Source of the DNA: Yponomeuta sedellus
Taxonomy: Eukaryota > Arthropoda > Insecta > Lepidoptera > Yponomeutidae
Direction of reading: 5' to 3'
NCBI GenBank assembly: GCA_934045075.1
Contig: OW203726.1
Location: 24,853,693-24,917,692 of the forward strand
DNA: 64,000 nt
Each line of letters begins with the position of its first letter. Position 1 is the stretch's first letter. The translations under genes were made by a program, and so were the position numbers. The notes beneath the pieces are model-generated. The model was not told the origin of the DNA. It was given only the letters and a program-made list of their open reading frames with translations, and ran no database searches. Shown piece by piece: positions 19,556-29,635 of the stretch.

Positions 19556-19894
19556 TAGTTATGTAGCTGAAAGAACGGCTGGTTAAGTATGGACGAAGAT
19601 AGAAAGAGGTGGCGTGACTTATTGCGTGATTGACATATGAGTATCTGAACTTATACTTAAGTATACTTAAGGATTTACAGTCTCTTAGCTTTTAGAAAAT
19701 ACCTCGAGCTCTAGAGTAGGCTTCGGTTTTCGCCAAAAGCTAAGGACAATTTCAAAAACCTATTTAGAGGCTAAAACTTATACATAAGTATAAGTTCAGA
19801 TAGGTACTCAAATGTCAATTACGCAATAAATCACGCCACCTCTTTCTCATCCTCGGCCATACTTAACCAGCCGTTCTTTCAGCTACCTAACTAC
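19556..19894. repeat. large inverted repeat with ~110-bp arms
   Basis: The left arm 19556-19664 (agctgaaagaacggctggtt, aagaggtggcgtgacttatt, gcgtgattgacatatgag, ctgaacttatactta) is the inverse of the right arm 19781-19894 (taagtataagttcagatagg, caattacgcaataaatcacg, aaccagccgttctttcagct). The loop (19665-19780) contains a truncated minus SINE-1 arm and a segment duplicated at 20529-20620. It is a foldback or inverted dimer of an unknown element. tgcgtgattgacatttga recurs once more at 20144. Confidence 0.7.
19678..19772. repeat. duplicated ~92-bp segment, copy 1
   Basis: cagtctcttagcttttagaa, ctctagagtaggcttcggtt and gccaaaagctaaggacaatt, continuing into a minus SINE-1 arm (acctatttagaggc), match 20529-20620 in the same orientation. 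The copies are 850 bp apart with a SINE-4 between them. Confidence 0.7.
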
Positions 19895-19939
19895 CACTTA
19901 AGCCCACACCGCAGTAGTTCAATTCCAGGCACAGATAAG

Positions 19940-20140
19940 TTTCTAATGAGATTTATAGTTTTTATCGCGGGCCGAGGCGAGGGACGCAGATCCTGGGAGA
20001 CACTGGCTCCGTTAATGAAGCCGTTAATTAGGTGCGGCGCAGTGTCGCGCGGCGTCGCGTCGTGCCGCGCTTATCGCCGCCGGTAATGCGCCCGCGTCAC
20101 GCTAGCGGCTGACCCATGGGAGGGTACGGACTTCGATACC
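19940..20140. other. CpG-dense island
   Basis: The block around 20025-20110 is strongly GC-rich with many CpG steps (gcgcggcgtcgcgtcgtgcc), flanked by AT-rich repeats. It has no coding frame and no known repeat signature. It is a possible regulatory or unmethylated relic. Confidence 0.35.
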
Positions 20141-20174
20141 TGTTGCGTGATTGACATTTGATTACTCATACTCT

Positions 20175-20527
20175 TTGAAGCGCTCGTGGCCTAGGCGAAC
20201 CGAGTGATTGGAATCAATCACTTGATTAAGCAACAACAGGCGCGATCAGGTACAGGATGGGTGAGCGTCCCGTGACTACCGCTAGCGGCATTTTTCCGAG
20301 CGCTTCCGTGCTTCACAAGGCACGTTAAGCCGTTGGTGCCGGCTGTCATATAATGGCAGTCGTTAAGCCATGTCTGAGGCCTTATGGGCGGCTTGATAAC
20401 TTCTGACAGTAAGGCCCGCCACTGTCTTACAATCCTCCACCAACCCGGACTTGGCCCCCGTGGTGGAGTAAGGCCTAACCTTCCTGCGATGCAGGAGGAG
20501 ACCCGTGCCCCAGCAGTGGGGACATAC
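20175..20527 (+). mobile_element. SINE-4 copy, near full length
   Basis: It starts at gaagcgctcgtggcctaggc, carries the palindromic phrase gattggaatcaatc, continues through gactaccgctagcggcattt and cacgttaagccgttggtgcc, and ends agcagtggggacatac. This is the best copy for a consensus. A box-like gtggccta and a weak B box (gcgcgatcagg) suggest a decayed tRNA origin. Confidence 0.75.
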
Positions 20528-20528
20528 A

Positions 20529-20620
20529 GTCTCTTAGCTTTTAGAATATACCTCGGGCTCTAGAGTAGGCTTCGGTTTTTGCCGAAAGCTGAGGACAATT
20601 TCAAAAACTTATTTAGAGGC
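20529..20620. repeat. duplicated ~92-bp segment, copy 2
   Basis: cagtctcttagcttttagaa, ctctagagtaggcttcggtt and gccgaaagctgaggacaatt then a minus SINE-1 arm. See 19678-19772. Confidence 0.7.
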
Positions 20621-20965
20621 AAAAAATTGTCCTTAGCACGGGTTAGAGCATTAAAAAAGGAATATAATCAAGTGGGTACAGCGATATCATTCCGATGTAA
20701 AACCTTACTGCAAAGAAGGTACTCGGGGCTGCAAGTGATGCAAATTACTTCAGCCAGATGACGCTGCTTGTACCTAATACAGAGAGTATTATAAAGAGGT
20801 TCTAAATTTCATTGATGCCGGGTATTCGCCCATTAGCTCAGTTGGGAGAGCGCTGGCACGGTTAGCAAGAGGTCGCGGGTTCATGTCCCGGTATGGGTGG
20901 AATTTTTAACCTCTAAATAGTTTTTTGAAAATGTCTTTAGCACGGGTTAGTGCATTGAAAAAAAA
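20620..20965 (+). mobile_element. SINE-1 long form
   Basis: The tail piece (ttagcacgggttagagcatt aaaa) is followed by the leader (aggaatataatcaagtgggt, cagcgatatcattccgatgt, acgctgcttgtacctaatac), the tRNA-like head (cccattagctcagttgggag as A box; gcgggttcatgtcc as mutated B box) and the tail ending acgggttagtgcattgaaaa. The immediately preceding minus arm (20596-20619) makes the order minus tail, plus tail, leader, head, tail. Confidence 0.7.
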
Positions 20966-21418
20966 AATATAATCTCTTCTTTAACTGATAACAGATAAAT
21001 ATTTACCTGATTGTATCTTGTCAGTTTATGGCCATTAGTGTGGTTATAGAACTATCATAGAAAAATGCAACGGTCCCTAATAAGAATCTGATAAAATCAC
21101 AACACAGACCTATTAGAATCTTTACTTACTGGGCAACACAACTCATTGGTTACTGCACAACGTTTTTTCTCTAAAAACCTTTTCTAATGCCCACTAAATT
21201 GTTTTCATTAATTGGAAGAACGCTAAAGAAGTCGACTGAGATTACAATCTGGGAGAAATTATCGTTCTTCTTCGATCAAGATAGCGGGAAATTTCACGCT
21301 TCGCTCACGTGGGAGTAGTTTCGGATTTTCTCTACGTTATGTCAATTGCGGCTAAGAACTGTTTATCAATAATAAAATCTTTTAGTCTTCATTAAAAAAG
21401 GGTGATAGGCTTTACTTT
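20966..21418. other. unannotated interval
   Basis: AT-rich, no family recognised. Confidence 0.35.
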
Positions 21419-21740
21419 TGGTAAGCCTTATTCGTGTGTCTGGCCGCAGCACTTATATTTTCCCCTATTATTGTGAAACATTTGACTAATGCTTTGGCAT
21501 TTAGGGTTGTTAATGGCAATCATGAAATCTTATTAAGTTTACACTATGGCAACTGATGTATTTGCTTATAAGATGATTTGAGAAAGGATGGTCAGAGTGG
21601 AGTTTTTTTTCCGCTGCCTTTTTTTCCACTAGAATTTGGCCCGAAGGCAGCGGCTAACATTTTACACTGTACATTGACATTCAGCAAACAGAATGTAAAT
21701 TCTTTACATTGAAATTTGCTATGTAAGTTTGGACTACGTA
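21419..21740 (+). mobile_element. LINE-J 3' untranslated end
   Basis: gtgtctggccgcagcactta, ttcccctattattgtgaaac, gatgatttgagaaaggatgg, tcagagtggag, ccgaaggcagcggctaa and gacattcagcaaacagaatg follow the same order as the 3' UTR of the LINE-J copy ending at 54051. No coding part is attached, so it is a heavily 5'-truncated insertion. Confidence 0.75.
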
Positions 21741-21774
21741 GCAAGCAGAGGTTGGTAAGTTAACGATGTGTGAA

Positions 21775-21852
21775 ATGAAATGAAATCGAAACGGAACTCG
21801 ACATCGAAATCGGAATCAAAATCGAAACCGAAATCGAAATGAAATGAAATGC
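21775..21852 (+). repeat. gaaat/cgaaat simple repeat
   Basis: Irregular units of aatcgaaa, gaaatgaaat and cggaatcaaaatcg form an imperfect purine-rich hexamer-like array directly after the LINE-J end. Confidence 0.7.
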
Positions 21853-21934
21853 GTATTCCGAATCTATTTCTTTCTCTATTACGAGTACAAACTTACTTTG
21901 TTACAGACTATTGTGTATTATTCTTATATAGCTT

Positions 21935-22148
21935 ATAGACGTTGCAGGACACTGGGCAGTTCAGAGAATATGAGCTTATTTACTACGCCAGCCCACCGAG
22001 GATTGGCAATTTTAAGCGCTGAGACATGTGAACACCTCAGAAGCTAGTTTCTCACGATGTTTTCCTTCAAAGTTAGCCAGTAGTATCGTTACTATAACTT
22101 ACAAATGTACATAACTTAGAAAACAAAATCTGATACATGCCCGCACTG
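21935..22148 (-). repeat. SINE-2 body and tail type 1
   Basis: The plus strand shows the inverse of the family: cagcccaccgaggattggca, aattttaagcgctgaga, acacctcagaagctagtttc, tcacgatgttttccttcaaa and gtacataacttagaaaacaa. The head would lie beyond 22148 (gatacatgcccgcact) but is truncated. Confidence 0.65.
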
Positions 22149-22690
22149 AAAACTATTACTGCATTATTTAGTTACTCAAACGAAAATAGATATAAACATA
22201 AATTGATTGTTTCTTGACTGTAGGAACTTTATATAAAAACTTTTCTCCACGAAAACTCTTACATGAATAGTTGTAATGAGAATTGGCGTCAGTTGATTTT
22301 AATGGGAGGCTAAATCTAGTCTAGCGAGCCTAGTAAACACACCCAGGTTCTCATCAGGAAACTATACAGATTTACAAATAAAAATATTTCATAATAAGTA
22401 ACAAATCAAATCAAAGTTATATTCAAATCGATCCTATCCTAGAACAAGATAGTTGCAAACTATGATTTACCCCGTACTTGAAGACATTCTAGTAAGAAAT
22501 CCGTAGAAACCGATAAATGTATTATCTAATGCAGCACCTATTAGATATCAGTTAATTCCAAAACATAGCTTATATACATTTTTTTACATTTCGTAGGAAA
22601 CAGTAATAACACAATTACTAATTAAATAATTATTATTATTGTCCTGACTACTAAACTAGAATAATACACGTAGATTGAAGAAATTTGTAC
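22149..22690. other. unannotated interval
   Basis: AT-rich, no repeat or gene seen. Confidence 0.35.
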
Positions 22691-22838
22691 AAATGTACGA
22701 GTATGATCTTTTTAATGCACTAATCCGTGCTAAGGGCAATTTTAAAAATCTATTTAGAGGCTATTTAGAGGTCGCGGGTTCGAGTCCCGGCATGAGTGGA
22801 ATTTTAGCCTCTAAATAGGTTTTTAAAAATGTACGAGT
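22691..22838. mobile_element. SINE-1 inverted dimer with 12-bp target duplication
   Basis: The minus arm (ttaatgcactaatccgtgct to atctatttagaggcta) jumps, with the inner part deleted, to the plus arm (gaggtcgcgggttcgagtcc to ctctaaataggttttta). The exact repeat AAATGTACGAGT lies at 22691-22702 and 22827-22838. The unit 22703-22826 starts with atgatcttttt before taatgc, the inverse of the A-rich sequence that follows the tail in plus copies. Confidence 0.75.
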
Positions 22839-23382
22839 GGTAATCGAACCCACTACGGAGATAGTGGGTTCGATTAATCAAAGCATTCAAACAAGATATT
22901 GCTCTGTATTCACTCTCTTCAGTTTCACCTTACTTTTCTTAGGTACTTAGGCATCGGGCACTTAGGAAGGACGTGGAACAACGACGCGTAAAAGTCACGC
23001 CGTCCGTTAAACTTACTTTTATGCAAAATATACTGAAGCGAAAGGGCAAAACTTACACAGATAAGACAGGGCGAGGACGCGAGCTCTATACAGCATTGTA
23101 CATTGTCCGCGCCCTTACCCCGCGTCCTTATATGTACCCCACACCTTATGATGTGAACGGCACTGGCAGTGCCATATCTCGCGCGCTAATGGCGCCTCGC
23201 TGACAATCGCTCACAGACAACTCGCGTGAGACGGACTCCTCCTTTTGGACGGCCGACGAGGCAGCTGCGCGTTGATGTCTTCTTAATGGGAGATGCGCAC
23301 TTGGGGATATACTTCGAAGACGGAGAGATGCTCGCGTTAAGGTAAAATGCTAATAAGTTAGATAGATATAGAGAGCACTTTA
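22839..23382. other. unannotated interval
   Basis: The block 23080-23330 is GC-richer (gcgcgctaatggcgcctcgc). The 76-aa frame at 22973-23203 shows no domain. No known repeat. Confidence 0.3.
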
Positions 23383-23563
23383 TCTGAAATATAAAAATAA
23401 ATCGCTGAATGGAAGCGCAAATCTCGAGAGCAGCTGAATCGATTTCGCTAATTCTTTTTTTAGAATATTCCTTGAAGTACGAGGATGGTTGTTACGTAGG
23501 GAAAAATACAAAATAAATAAAGATTCGACTGTTAGGTGGTACATAGTTCGCTGGGTCAGCTAG
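23383..23563 (+). mobile_element. short non-autonomous Helitron
   Basis: It starts A|TCTGAAATATAAAAATAAAT and ends gctgggtcagCTAG|T. The interior (gctgaatcgatttcgctaat, tccttgaagtacgaggatgg, gactgttaggtggtaca) follows the order I remember for a common lepidopteran Helitron. The 3' ggtcagCTAGT is shared with 14389-14532 and 51150-51292. Confidence 0.65.
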
Positions 23564-23564
23564 T

Positions 23565-23680
23565 TGTATATAAAAATGGAAAATACACAGACAGCATTCT
23601 TAACCTAACAGCACAGAAAGCGGTCTTACTACTAATAGTGATTTCTTCTAGACAACCTTTGGATGGACTGAACTTAAAAT
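23565..23680 (-). repeat. REP-G (LINE 3'-end-like) remnant
   Basis: cggtcttactactaatagtg, atttcttctagacaaccttt and ggatgga match the pattern cggtcttatcgcttagagcg / atctcttccggacaactttt / ggatgga at 36760-36800 and 62705-62755. Oriented on the minus strand, these would be LINE 3' ends. Confidence 0.5.
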
Positions 23681-24399
23681 GGAAAAGGAAGTAGACTTAC
23701 AAACATACAAAATGATATATGAATACATGCCTAAACACCAGGGTGATAAGGGTGGTGTTTCTAAACACAAAATTTTCACAGGTTTAATTAAATCTCTTGC
23801 CTTCCCAATATGGGTGTGTTATCGGTACATGAATACAACAACTTTTACTATGCAGACAGCTTTGAAATCGTGAAAAAATATATACAAATTCATGCCTGAA
23901 TTCTAGAGGGTAAGGCAGAAACAAGTGCTTACCGCGATCCCGACAACCATCTTTGCCTTGGCAATCCCAATAGACATTGGATAGGTACCAGTAAAGGGCT
24001 TCTTCAGCGTGGCAGTGCTGCCAGCGTATTGGGGTCCTTTGGTTCAGATATTTTCCGGAGTGGTTTGTTCAGTTAGGATTTTGTGGTGTGCTTAAATTAT
24101 TATTATTTTATGTGTTCTGTGTTCTTGACCAAAATTTATTGGATATTGTACTGTGCATGTTTTTATTTATTTGACTAGAATTATTTTTTACACCTCACTG
24201 ACAATGTACTTATATAAAGTTTAATAATAAAGTAAATGTAAATAGGTTTTTAAAATAATGTTAATGCTTAATGAAGTGTCTATTGTAATTTAAATTATGT
24301 CGAAATAAAAATCTTCTGAGATTAGTTCACAATAACATTCACATAAGAATTTTCTTACTTATCGTCACATAATAATAGTAACATTTACTCAACACAATC
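23681..24399. other. unannotated interval
   Basis: Mixed composition. The piece 24090-24240 (ttatgtgttctgtgttcttg, ttatataaagtttaataata) resembles a LINE 3' UTR with a poly-A-signal-like end, but no family can be fixed. Confidence 0.3.
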
Positions 24400-24505
24400 A
24401 CTTATCCTAGTTTCAAACTAGGATCCCGTGTGTTATTGTAATCAGGCAAGGACATCACATACGTGGAAATAAAGCCAGACTATGACCCCAGGTTATAGTC
24501 ACTTT
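24400..24505 (-). repeat. SINE-3 body remnant
   Basis: tatcctagtttcaaactagg, atcccgtgtgttattgtaat and caggcaaggacatcacatac are the inverse of the SINE-3 body, closest to the minus copy at 13270-13470. The head is lost. Confidence 0.55.
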
Positions 24506-25852
24506 AATGCTTTGCTTCAGATATTATAAGCTCGAATTAATCAAGAGAGCTAACGGCGAGAACATTCCATGATCAATGCAATAAAACCAAAAGTGAAGGC
24601 ATTCAGTTAATCAAAGTTCAAAACAGAGCGGAGTATTTGAAACAAGTACAAAAAGCCGAAGTAAGGCGGAAGCCGTGCGCCGATAGCGGCGCCGACAAAG
24701 CACTGCCTCCGTATAAATCACCGGTCGACTTATCACACGCGGACAATTAAGACGTCCCCAGTTCGATTCCGAGCTTTTACCACCGAAAAAACGACCACTC
24801 GGACCTTAAAAACCTCACCGCCCGATAAAAAGATTATATTTTATTAGTGGCCGCATAAAGATGTCTAATGAGATCCATAAATTGACACGTTCCTTACAAC
24901 GTTGCGCGCAAACCAATAAACACCTCCGATACAATGAGGGGCTTAAAATTTTACGCGAAAAGTCGCGACGCGAGTTGATAAATCCTTGATTGCGAAAACG
25001 AAACTGGAACAAAAAGTCCGCGGCAGGTTTACATAAATTATGAACATAAAAATACTCCCGATAATTTCTGGGACGCGTTCCCGAATCTCCCCCGTTCGGT
25101 TTCGAAAAAAACGAGCGCAAAGAACTCGATAACAACAGCCGGGAATCGATTTTGCGAGTAACCATTTAATTATTTTATCGATAATCTCGATGCATCGGGA
25201 GGGCCACAAAATAAGAGGAGCCGGGAGTAATCGCCGCGCGGCAACGCCCAGTAGCCAGGGGCGATTCCACTGAGCGATTTTATCGTCTCGTAACAGGATC
25301 GATTTATAAGTATCGATTATATGTACCGATCGATTGCCCGCCGCTCACCGCGCGCCGCTCGCGCTGCCACCTATCATCTGCGCCGCGGAGCCGTTTTTGA
25401 TGGATATTTCCATTTTGGTGCGAAAATGTATGTTGCAAAAGTATACGACACGGCCGAGTTGCATTTTACAATGAGGGAACATCATTGTGCCAGCATGGGT
25501 AGTAAGTTGGCACGAGTCACGCGGTTTGTCGCGCAAAAATGACAGAATTTGTGATGGAAAGGACTGGAATGGAATAAATGCTCGACTTGCGTCGTTGCGC
25601 TTCCTATTGGACGTGGTTATAGAATTCTTGGCACATTCTTAGCGGTCTTTTTGATAAAGACACGATTTGTCTAAGACACTCCTCAGAGGCAGTAATCTGT
25701 GCTTACTTTCCCTCTACCACAGTCTATTTAATATGCATCTGAAAAGTGTCAACGGAGTTGTGTTTCAATAAAAATACAGTTACTCTACACTCTACTCATG
25801 TAATGCATTGACAACCAATTAGACTTTGAATCTGATAAGAATATACAAAAAT
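24506..25852. other. repeat-poor island
   Basis: No mobile-element signature over about 1.3 kb. GC-rich blocks with CpG (24670-24740, 25230-25400) alternate with AT-rich DNA. Open frames on both strands (24815-25209 minus, 25321-25542) have no domains. Possibly conserved non-coding host sequence, which only cross-species alignment could show. Confidence 0.35.
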
Positions 25853-25854
25853 CA

Positions 25855-25950
25855 ACCTGGACTTGGCCCCCGTGGTGGAGTATGGCCTTACCTTCCTGCG
25901 ATGCAAGAAGAGACCCGTGCCCAGCAGTGGGCAATTACAAGGGATTGCTA
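25855..25950 (+). repeat. SINE-4 3' end
   Basis: ggacttggcccccgtggtgg, cttcctgcgatgcaagaaga and acccgtgcccagcagtgggc form the terminal part of SINE-4, truncated upstream. The end shows (gcccagcagtgg) also found in LINE-R. Confidence 0.65.
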
Positions 25951-26150
25951 TCGTATACAAAAACTATGTGTTGTACCTCAAATAATATGTTCATGTATGT
26001 TTGTTTGACAATATGTAAACATATTTGACTGCCAATATTCTTGACGTCCAGATTCATGAACCTTCACAAGTGTGTACTCTAATAAATGTTACTTTAACCT
26101 TAATCAGCTACTTACTCGGCGTACAGAAACCACCACCATTTTCAAACTGT

Positions 26151-26338
26151 AAATTGATTTGTTGCTGCCTGTACGTAATACAGAGAGTATTGTAAATTGG
26201 TTCGAAATTTCGCTGATGCCGGTGAGTCGCCCATTAGCTCAGTTGGAAGAGCACTGGCATGGAGCCAGAGGTCGCGGGTTCGAATCCCGGCATGGGTGGA
26301 ATTTTTTGCCTCTAAATAGGTTATTAAAATTGATTTGT
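26151..26338 (+). mobile_element. SINE-1 single copy with 12-bp target duplication
   Basis: The leader piece (gctgcctgtacgtaatacag), the tRNA-like head at about 26226-26300 (attagctcagttggaagagc as A box; gcgggttcgaatcc as B box) and the tail up to gcctctaaataggttatt are flanked by exact AAATTGATTTGT at 26151-26162 and 26327-26338. This non-inverted copy shows that the family inserts with TPRT-type duplications. It lacks the GCACGGGTTAGTGC end. Confidence 0.8.
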
Positions 26339-26344
26339 ATTCTA

Positions 26345-26590
26345 GAAAGAGCGATTGTAGCGTAGCAGTAAAACGCCAATCGCCGTGAGTTCCAATCCCG
26401 GCATGTAGGTACCAAGTTACGCACATTTTTGTAATAAAATTACGTGCATTTGTGAAATCATAGTATCAGTACCACTCGCTAACCGCGAAAGAAAAGATTA
26501 TGAGGAAACCCTGGCGACTGAGGTAAGTACCTTAGCGCTTGTATATTCAATGGCCCAACTAAGAGGCTGAGTGCAGAAAACTAGAACTGG
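26345..26590 (+). mobile_element. SINE-2 with a third kind of head and tail type 2
   Basis: The head (gcgattgtagcgtagcagta; gtgagttccaatcccggcat) differs from the gcggtggtagctcagtgggt head. Body: gtgcatttgtgaaatcatag, accactcgctaaccgcgaaa. Tail type 2: cttgtatattcaatggccca, actaagaggctgagtgcaga. It lies 7 bp after the SINE-1 copy. Confidence 0.65.
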
Positions 26591-27142
26591 TATTCGTCGA
26601 AATGGTTCACAGTGACACTAAAAGGTTGATCAGTTGTCGAGTATACTATCAATGGCCACTCTAGGCTCTACAAGTGTTATCGAGGCAGCTCGATAACTTG
26701 GCCGGCGATAGCGCAACTCCGCGTTAAGAACATATTTAACGCAACATTCAATTAATATTTGACATGTATACGGTACGCCGTCTGACGTTATGGGGCGATC
26801 TTGGTGGTAGAAAACAGGGTACAGCTTTCAAGAAGTGACACTTAGCTATATAATTGTGTGGGCTACGTGAGGTTCAAGTGTAAGTTATAACCATTAAAAA
26901 TTAATATTACTAGAAATCAAATCGAATTACAAATAAGTATGTGTAAATAAATATCATTATCTTTCTTTTAGTAGTATGTTAGGTAAGGTTAACAGCCTTA
27001 TTATAAGACTTTATACAGCCAATTTTTTTTAAATATTCTATCTTTTCTGTTCTGTAATTCTTTTTACATAATACATAATGACCGTGACTTTATTAACATG
27101 ACATTTTGATAAAATTATTAAAGTTAAAATTAAACGCTCCAG
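26591..27142. other. unannotated interval
   Basis: No recognised repeat. AT-rich towards the microsatellite. Confidence 0.35.
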
Positions 27143-27270
27143 TATGTATGTATGTATGTATGTATGTATGTATGTATGTATGTATGTATGTATGTATGTA
27201 TGTATGTATGTATGTATGTATGTATGTATGTATGTATGTATGTATGTATGTATGTATGTATGTATGTATG
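27143..27270. repeat. perfect (TATG)32 microsatellite
   Basis: 32 uninterrupted units over 128 bp. Long IHTY or similar repeat proteins predicted from either strand are artefacts of this array. The right flank (gctgattttcatccaaatca, attcggccgt) resembles a phrase (acggc..aacc gatttggatgaaa, inverted) common in lepidopteran DNA elements, so the array may mark an element edge. Confidence 0.95.
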
Positions 27271-27639
27271 CTGTATTTGTGCTGATTTTCATCCAAATCA
27301 ATTCGGCCGTTTACATATGAATGCGTGACAAAAGTAGATTTATCTGCCATTCTGCCATTATCTTCTCCTACATAAACTACATAGACCAAGTATTATTACA
27401 GTCTCTGAAGTGTCAAATAGAACAAAGCAGCCGTTTTGAAGGAGAGAACCCAGTTTATCCAACAATTAGTCAGATTATTTCACCTGCACATTTTGTCGGC
27501 GTGTTGTCGATGCAGATAGGGCGGCGCTTGTGAAACTGATGCCTTGAATACACTGGCGTCATGCTTCTTCTGTTTAATATACTTTGTTTTAGCTTATTTA
27601 GGTGATTAAGTAATAGTACAAAACGTTGTGGACTGAAAG

Positions 27640-27945
27640 AGGATATAGTGACTAGAATTGAGAAAGGAGTGTTGCGTTGGTTTGAAAATGTGGAGAGTAG
27701 AAGGAAGAAAGATTGACGAAATAAATATATATTGCGAATGTGAGTGAAAGGGCTGGTAAGGGACGTCCCAGACGGACATACATCGACCAAATAGGGGTTA
27801 GCAAAAGGAAAGATAAAAAGTACCCGGAACGGCGTGCGTGCAAGCAACGACTTATGAACGTTGATGAAGCGAAGGTGATCTGTCGGGATCGTGGCCAGTC
27901 CCTGCTCTCTGCCTACCCCTCTGGGATACAGGTGTTGGGTTTAGT
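27640..27945 (+). pseudogene. LINE-K reverse-transcriptase C-terminal remnant
   Basis: Plus-strand translation in shifting frames gives VTRIEKGVLRWFENVES, then SERAGKGRPRRTYIDQIG, then ERRACKQRLMNVDEAKVI and CRDRGQSLLSAYPSG. The LRWF..VE / GRPRRTY..QIG / LMNVDEAK / DR / LLSAYP order is that of the end of a LINE RT protein. Stops and frameshifts (around 27712-27730) break it. The catalytic RT core is absent. A second trace lies at 60062-60160. Confidence 0.6.
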
Positions 27946-28767
27946 ATGTATGTATGCAAAACTTTTCCCACCTTTTTAAATCTCTTTTTTTTCATATTTA
28001 TTTTCAAATTTTAAATAACATCACCCATTCCCGATATCTTTAGATTTTCATTTGTTTAACCTTTTGACGAAACACTTCTACTGACAATTGTGGCCTTGCA
28101 AATTACCTATTTTTCCTGTGTGTTCCGATCAGTTTTTTTTTTGTACGGTTTTAAAATCCTTCTGTGGTCCAAGCAAACGCCTTCCTATGTGTAATGGTGT
28201 AGATAATCTCTCGTGTTTCGTTACGTAGCATTAAGTCAGTGGTGACAGTTTCAATTCCAGAAGGCCGATATCTTCTTCTTGAAAAACTAATGAATTATTA
28301 TTAATATTATATTCTTATGACCACTTCATAAGAATAGTATGGTGAATTTGCGCTAGAAAAGGGGCTGTGTCTTTAAAACTTCAAAGTTTTGAAATATAAT
28401 TATTTAGTTCAGACGTTCATGGACACTACACACTTAAAACTGTCATCGGTTAAGTCCGTAAATATTTTATTTCAAGGAAGTATGTACGAATATTCAAGAA
28501 AATCTGGTGACCCCTGAGTAAAAACATTTGTGTGGTACGTAGGCTACCAGCAGATCCGTTTCACGAGGACAGGAGTATCGCTTCCTAGCACAAACTAGTC
28601 CCTAAATGCATGTACAGAAAGACCATTTCAAGATCGTCATCATTTTGGTAAATTTATCGTCCGTTTTTCAATGACTAAAAATATATTAATATATTGTAAC
28701 GTCTGTCAGATGGCATCCAGAATAAAAGTGTATGTACGAAAAAACTATTTTAATACTATAATATTCT
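27946..28767. other. unannotated interval
   Basis: AT-rich with no family signature. Confidence 0.35.
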
Positions 28768-28832
28768 TGAGGCTATACTAGTTCACTGCTGGACATAGCC
28801 CTTTGTCTTTGGACATAGCCATTTTAGGCATT
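28768..28832 (-). repeat. LINE-R end trace
   Basis: ggctatactagttcactgct and ggacatagccctttg are the inverse of the LINE-R stop region (CAGTGGAC..TATAGCC). ggacatagcc is repeated once a few bases later. Only about 60 bp remain. Confidence 0.5.
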
Positions 28833-28925
28833 AAATTACTTTATCTTCTTAATAATCCCTTACGTTATATTAAGCTTTTCTGCACCGAAAACAACTGTAA
28901 TATATCTTGACAAATCTTGTTATAG

Positions 28926-29635
28926 AACCTTTATTTATTTAAAAACCTATTTAGAGGCGAAAAATTTCACCCATGCCGGGATTCGAACCCGCAACCTCTG
29001 GCTATCCGTACCAGCGCTCTACCAATTGAGCCAATGGGCGACTCACGGCATCAGTGAAATTTCAAACCTCTTTACAATATTCTCTGTATTACGTACAGGC
29101 AGCGACATCTGACTTAAGCAAATTGCATTACTTACAGCCCCGACCACCTACTTTGCAGTTAGGTTTAATTGGTAGAGCGCTGGTACGGATAGCCAGAGGT
29201 TGCGGGTTCGAATCCCGGCATGGGTGAAATTTTTAGCCTCTAAATAGGTTTTTAAATTTGTTCCTTAGCACGGGTTAGTGCATTAAAAAAAAAAAATAGT
29301 GTAATCATGTGGGTACAGTGATATCGTTCCGATGTTAAACCTAACTGCAAAGTAGGTAGTCGGGGCTGTAAGTAATGCAATTTGCTTAAGTCAGATGTCG
29401 CTGCCTGTACGTAATACAGAGAATATTGTAAAGAGGTTCGAAATTTCACTGATGCCGTGAGTCGCCCATTGGCTCAATTGGTAGAGCGCTGGTACGGATA
29501 GCCAGAGGTTGCGGGTTCGAATCCCGGCATGGGTGAAATTTTTAGCCTCTAAATAGGTTTTTTAAATTTGTTCCTTAGCACGGGTTAGTGCATTAAAAAA
29601 AATAATAAAATAAAAATAGTGTAACCTTTATTTAT
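28926..29635. mobile_element. composite SINE-1 insertion (minus, plus, plus) in one 13-bp target duplication
   Basis: Three SINE-1 segments: a minus copy at 28939-29168 (tail, inverse head with ctctaccaattgagccaatg, leader); a plus segment at 29169-29284 starting inside the A box (ttggtagagcgctgg) and ending ttagtgcattaaaa; and a plus long form at 29285-29622 (A-rich, leader, head, tail, A-rich end). The exact repeat AACCTTTATTTAT occurs at 28926-28938 and 29623-29635, and no such repeat separates the segments. All 684 bp therefore look like one insertion event. The tRNA-like parts are not tRNA genes. Confidence 0.75.

Noticed and set aside
24815..25209. 116- and 88-aa overlapping minus-strand frames
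   Set aside because: Two frames open over the same DNA, no domain recognised.
26226..26300. Possible functional tRNA gene in the cleanest SINE-1 head
   Set aside because: It lies inside a retroposon with a 12-bp target duplication; the anticodon arm is degenerate.
27038..27389. IHTY-repeat proteins on the minus strand
   Set aside because: Translation of the (TATG)32 array only.
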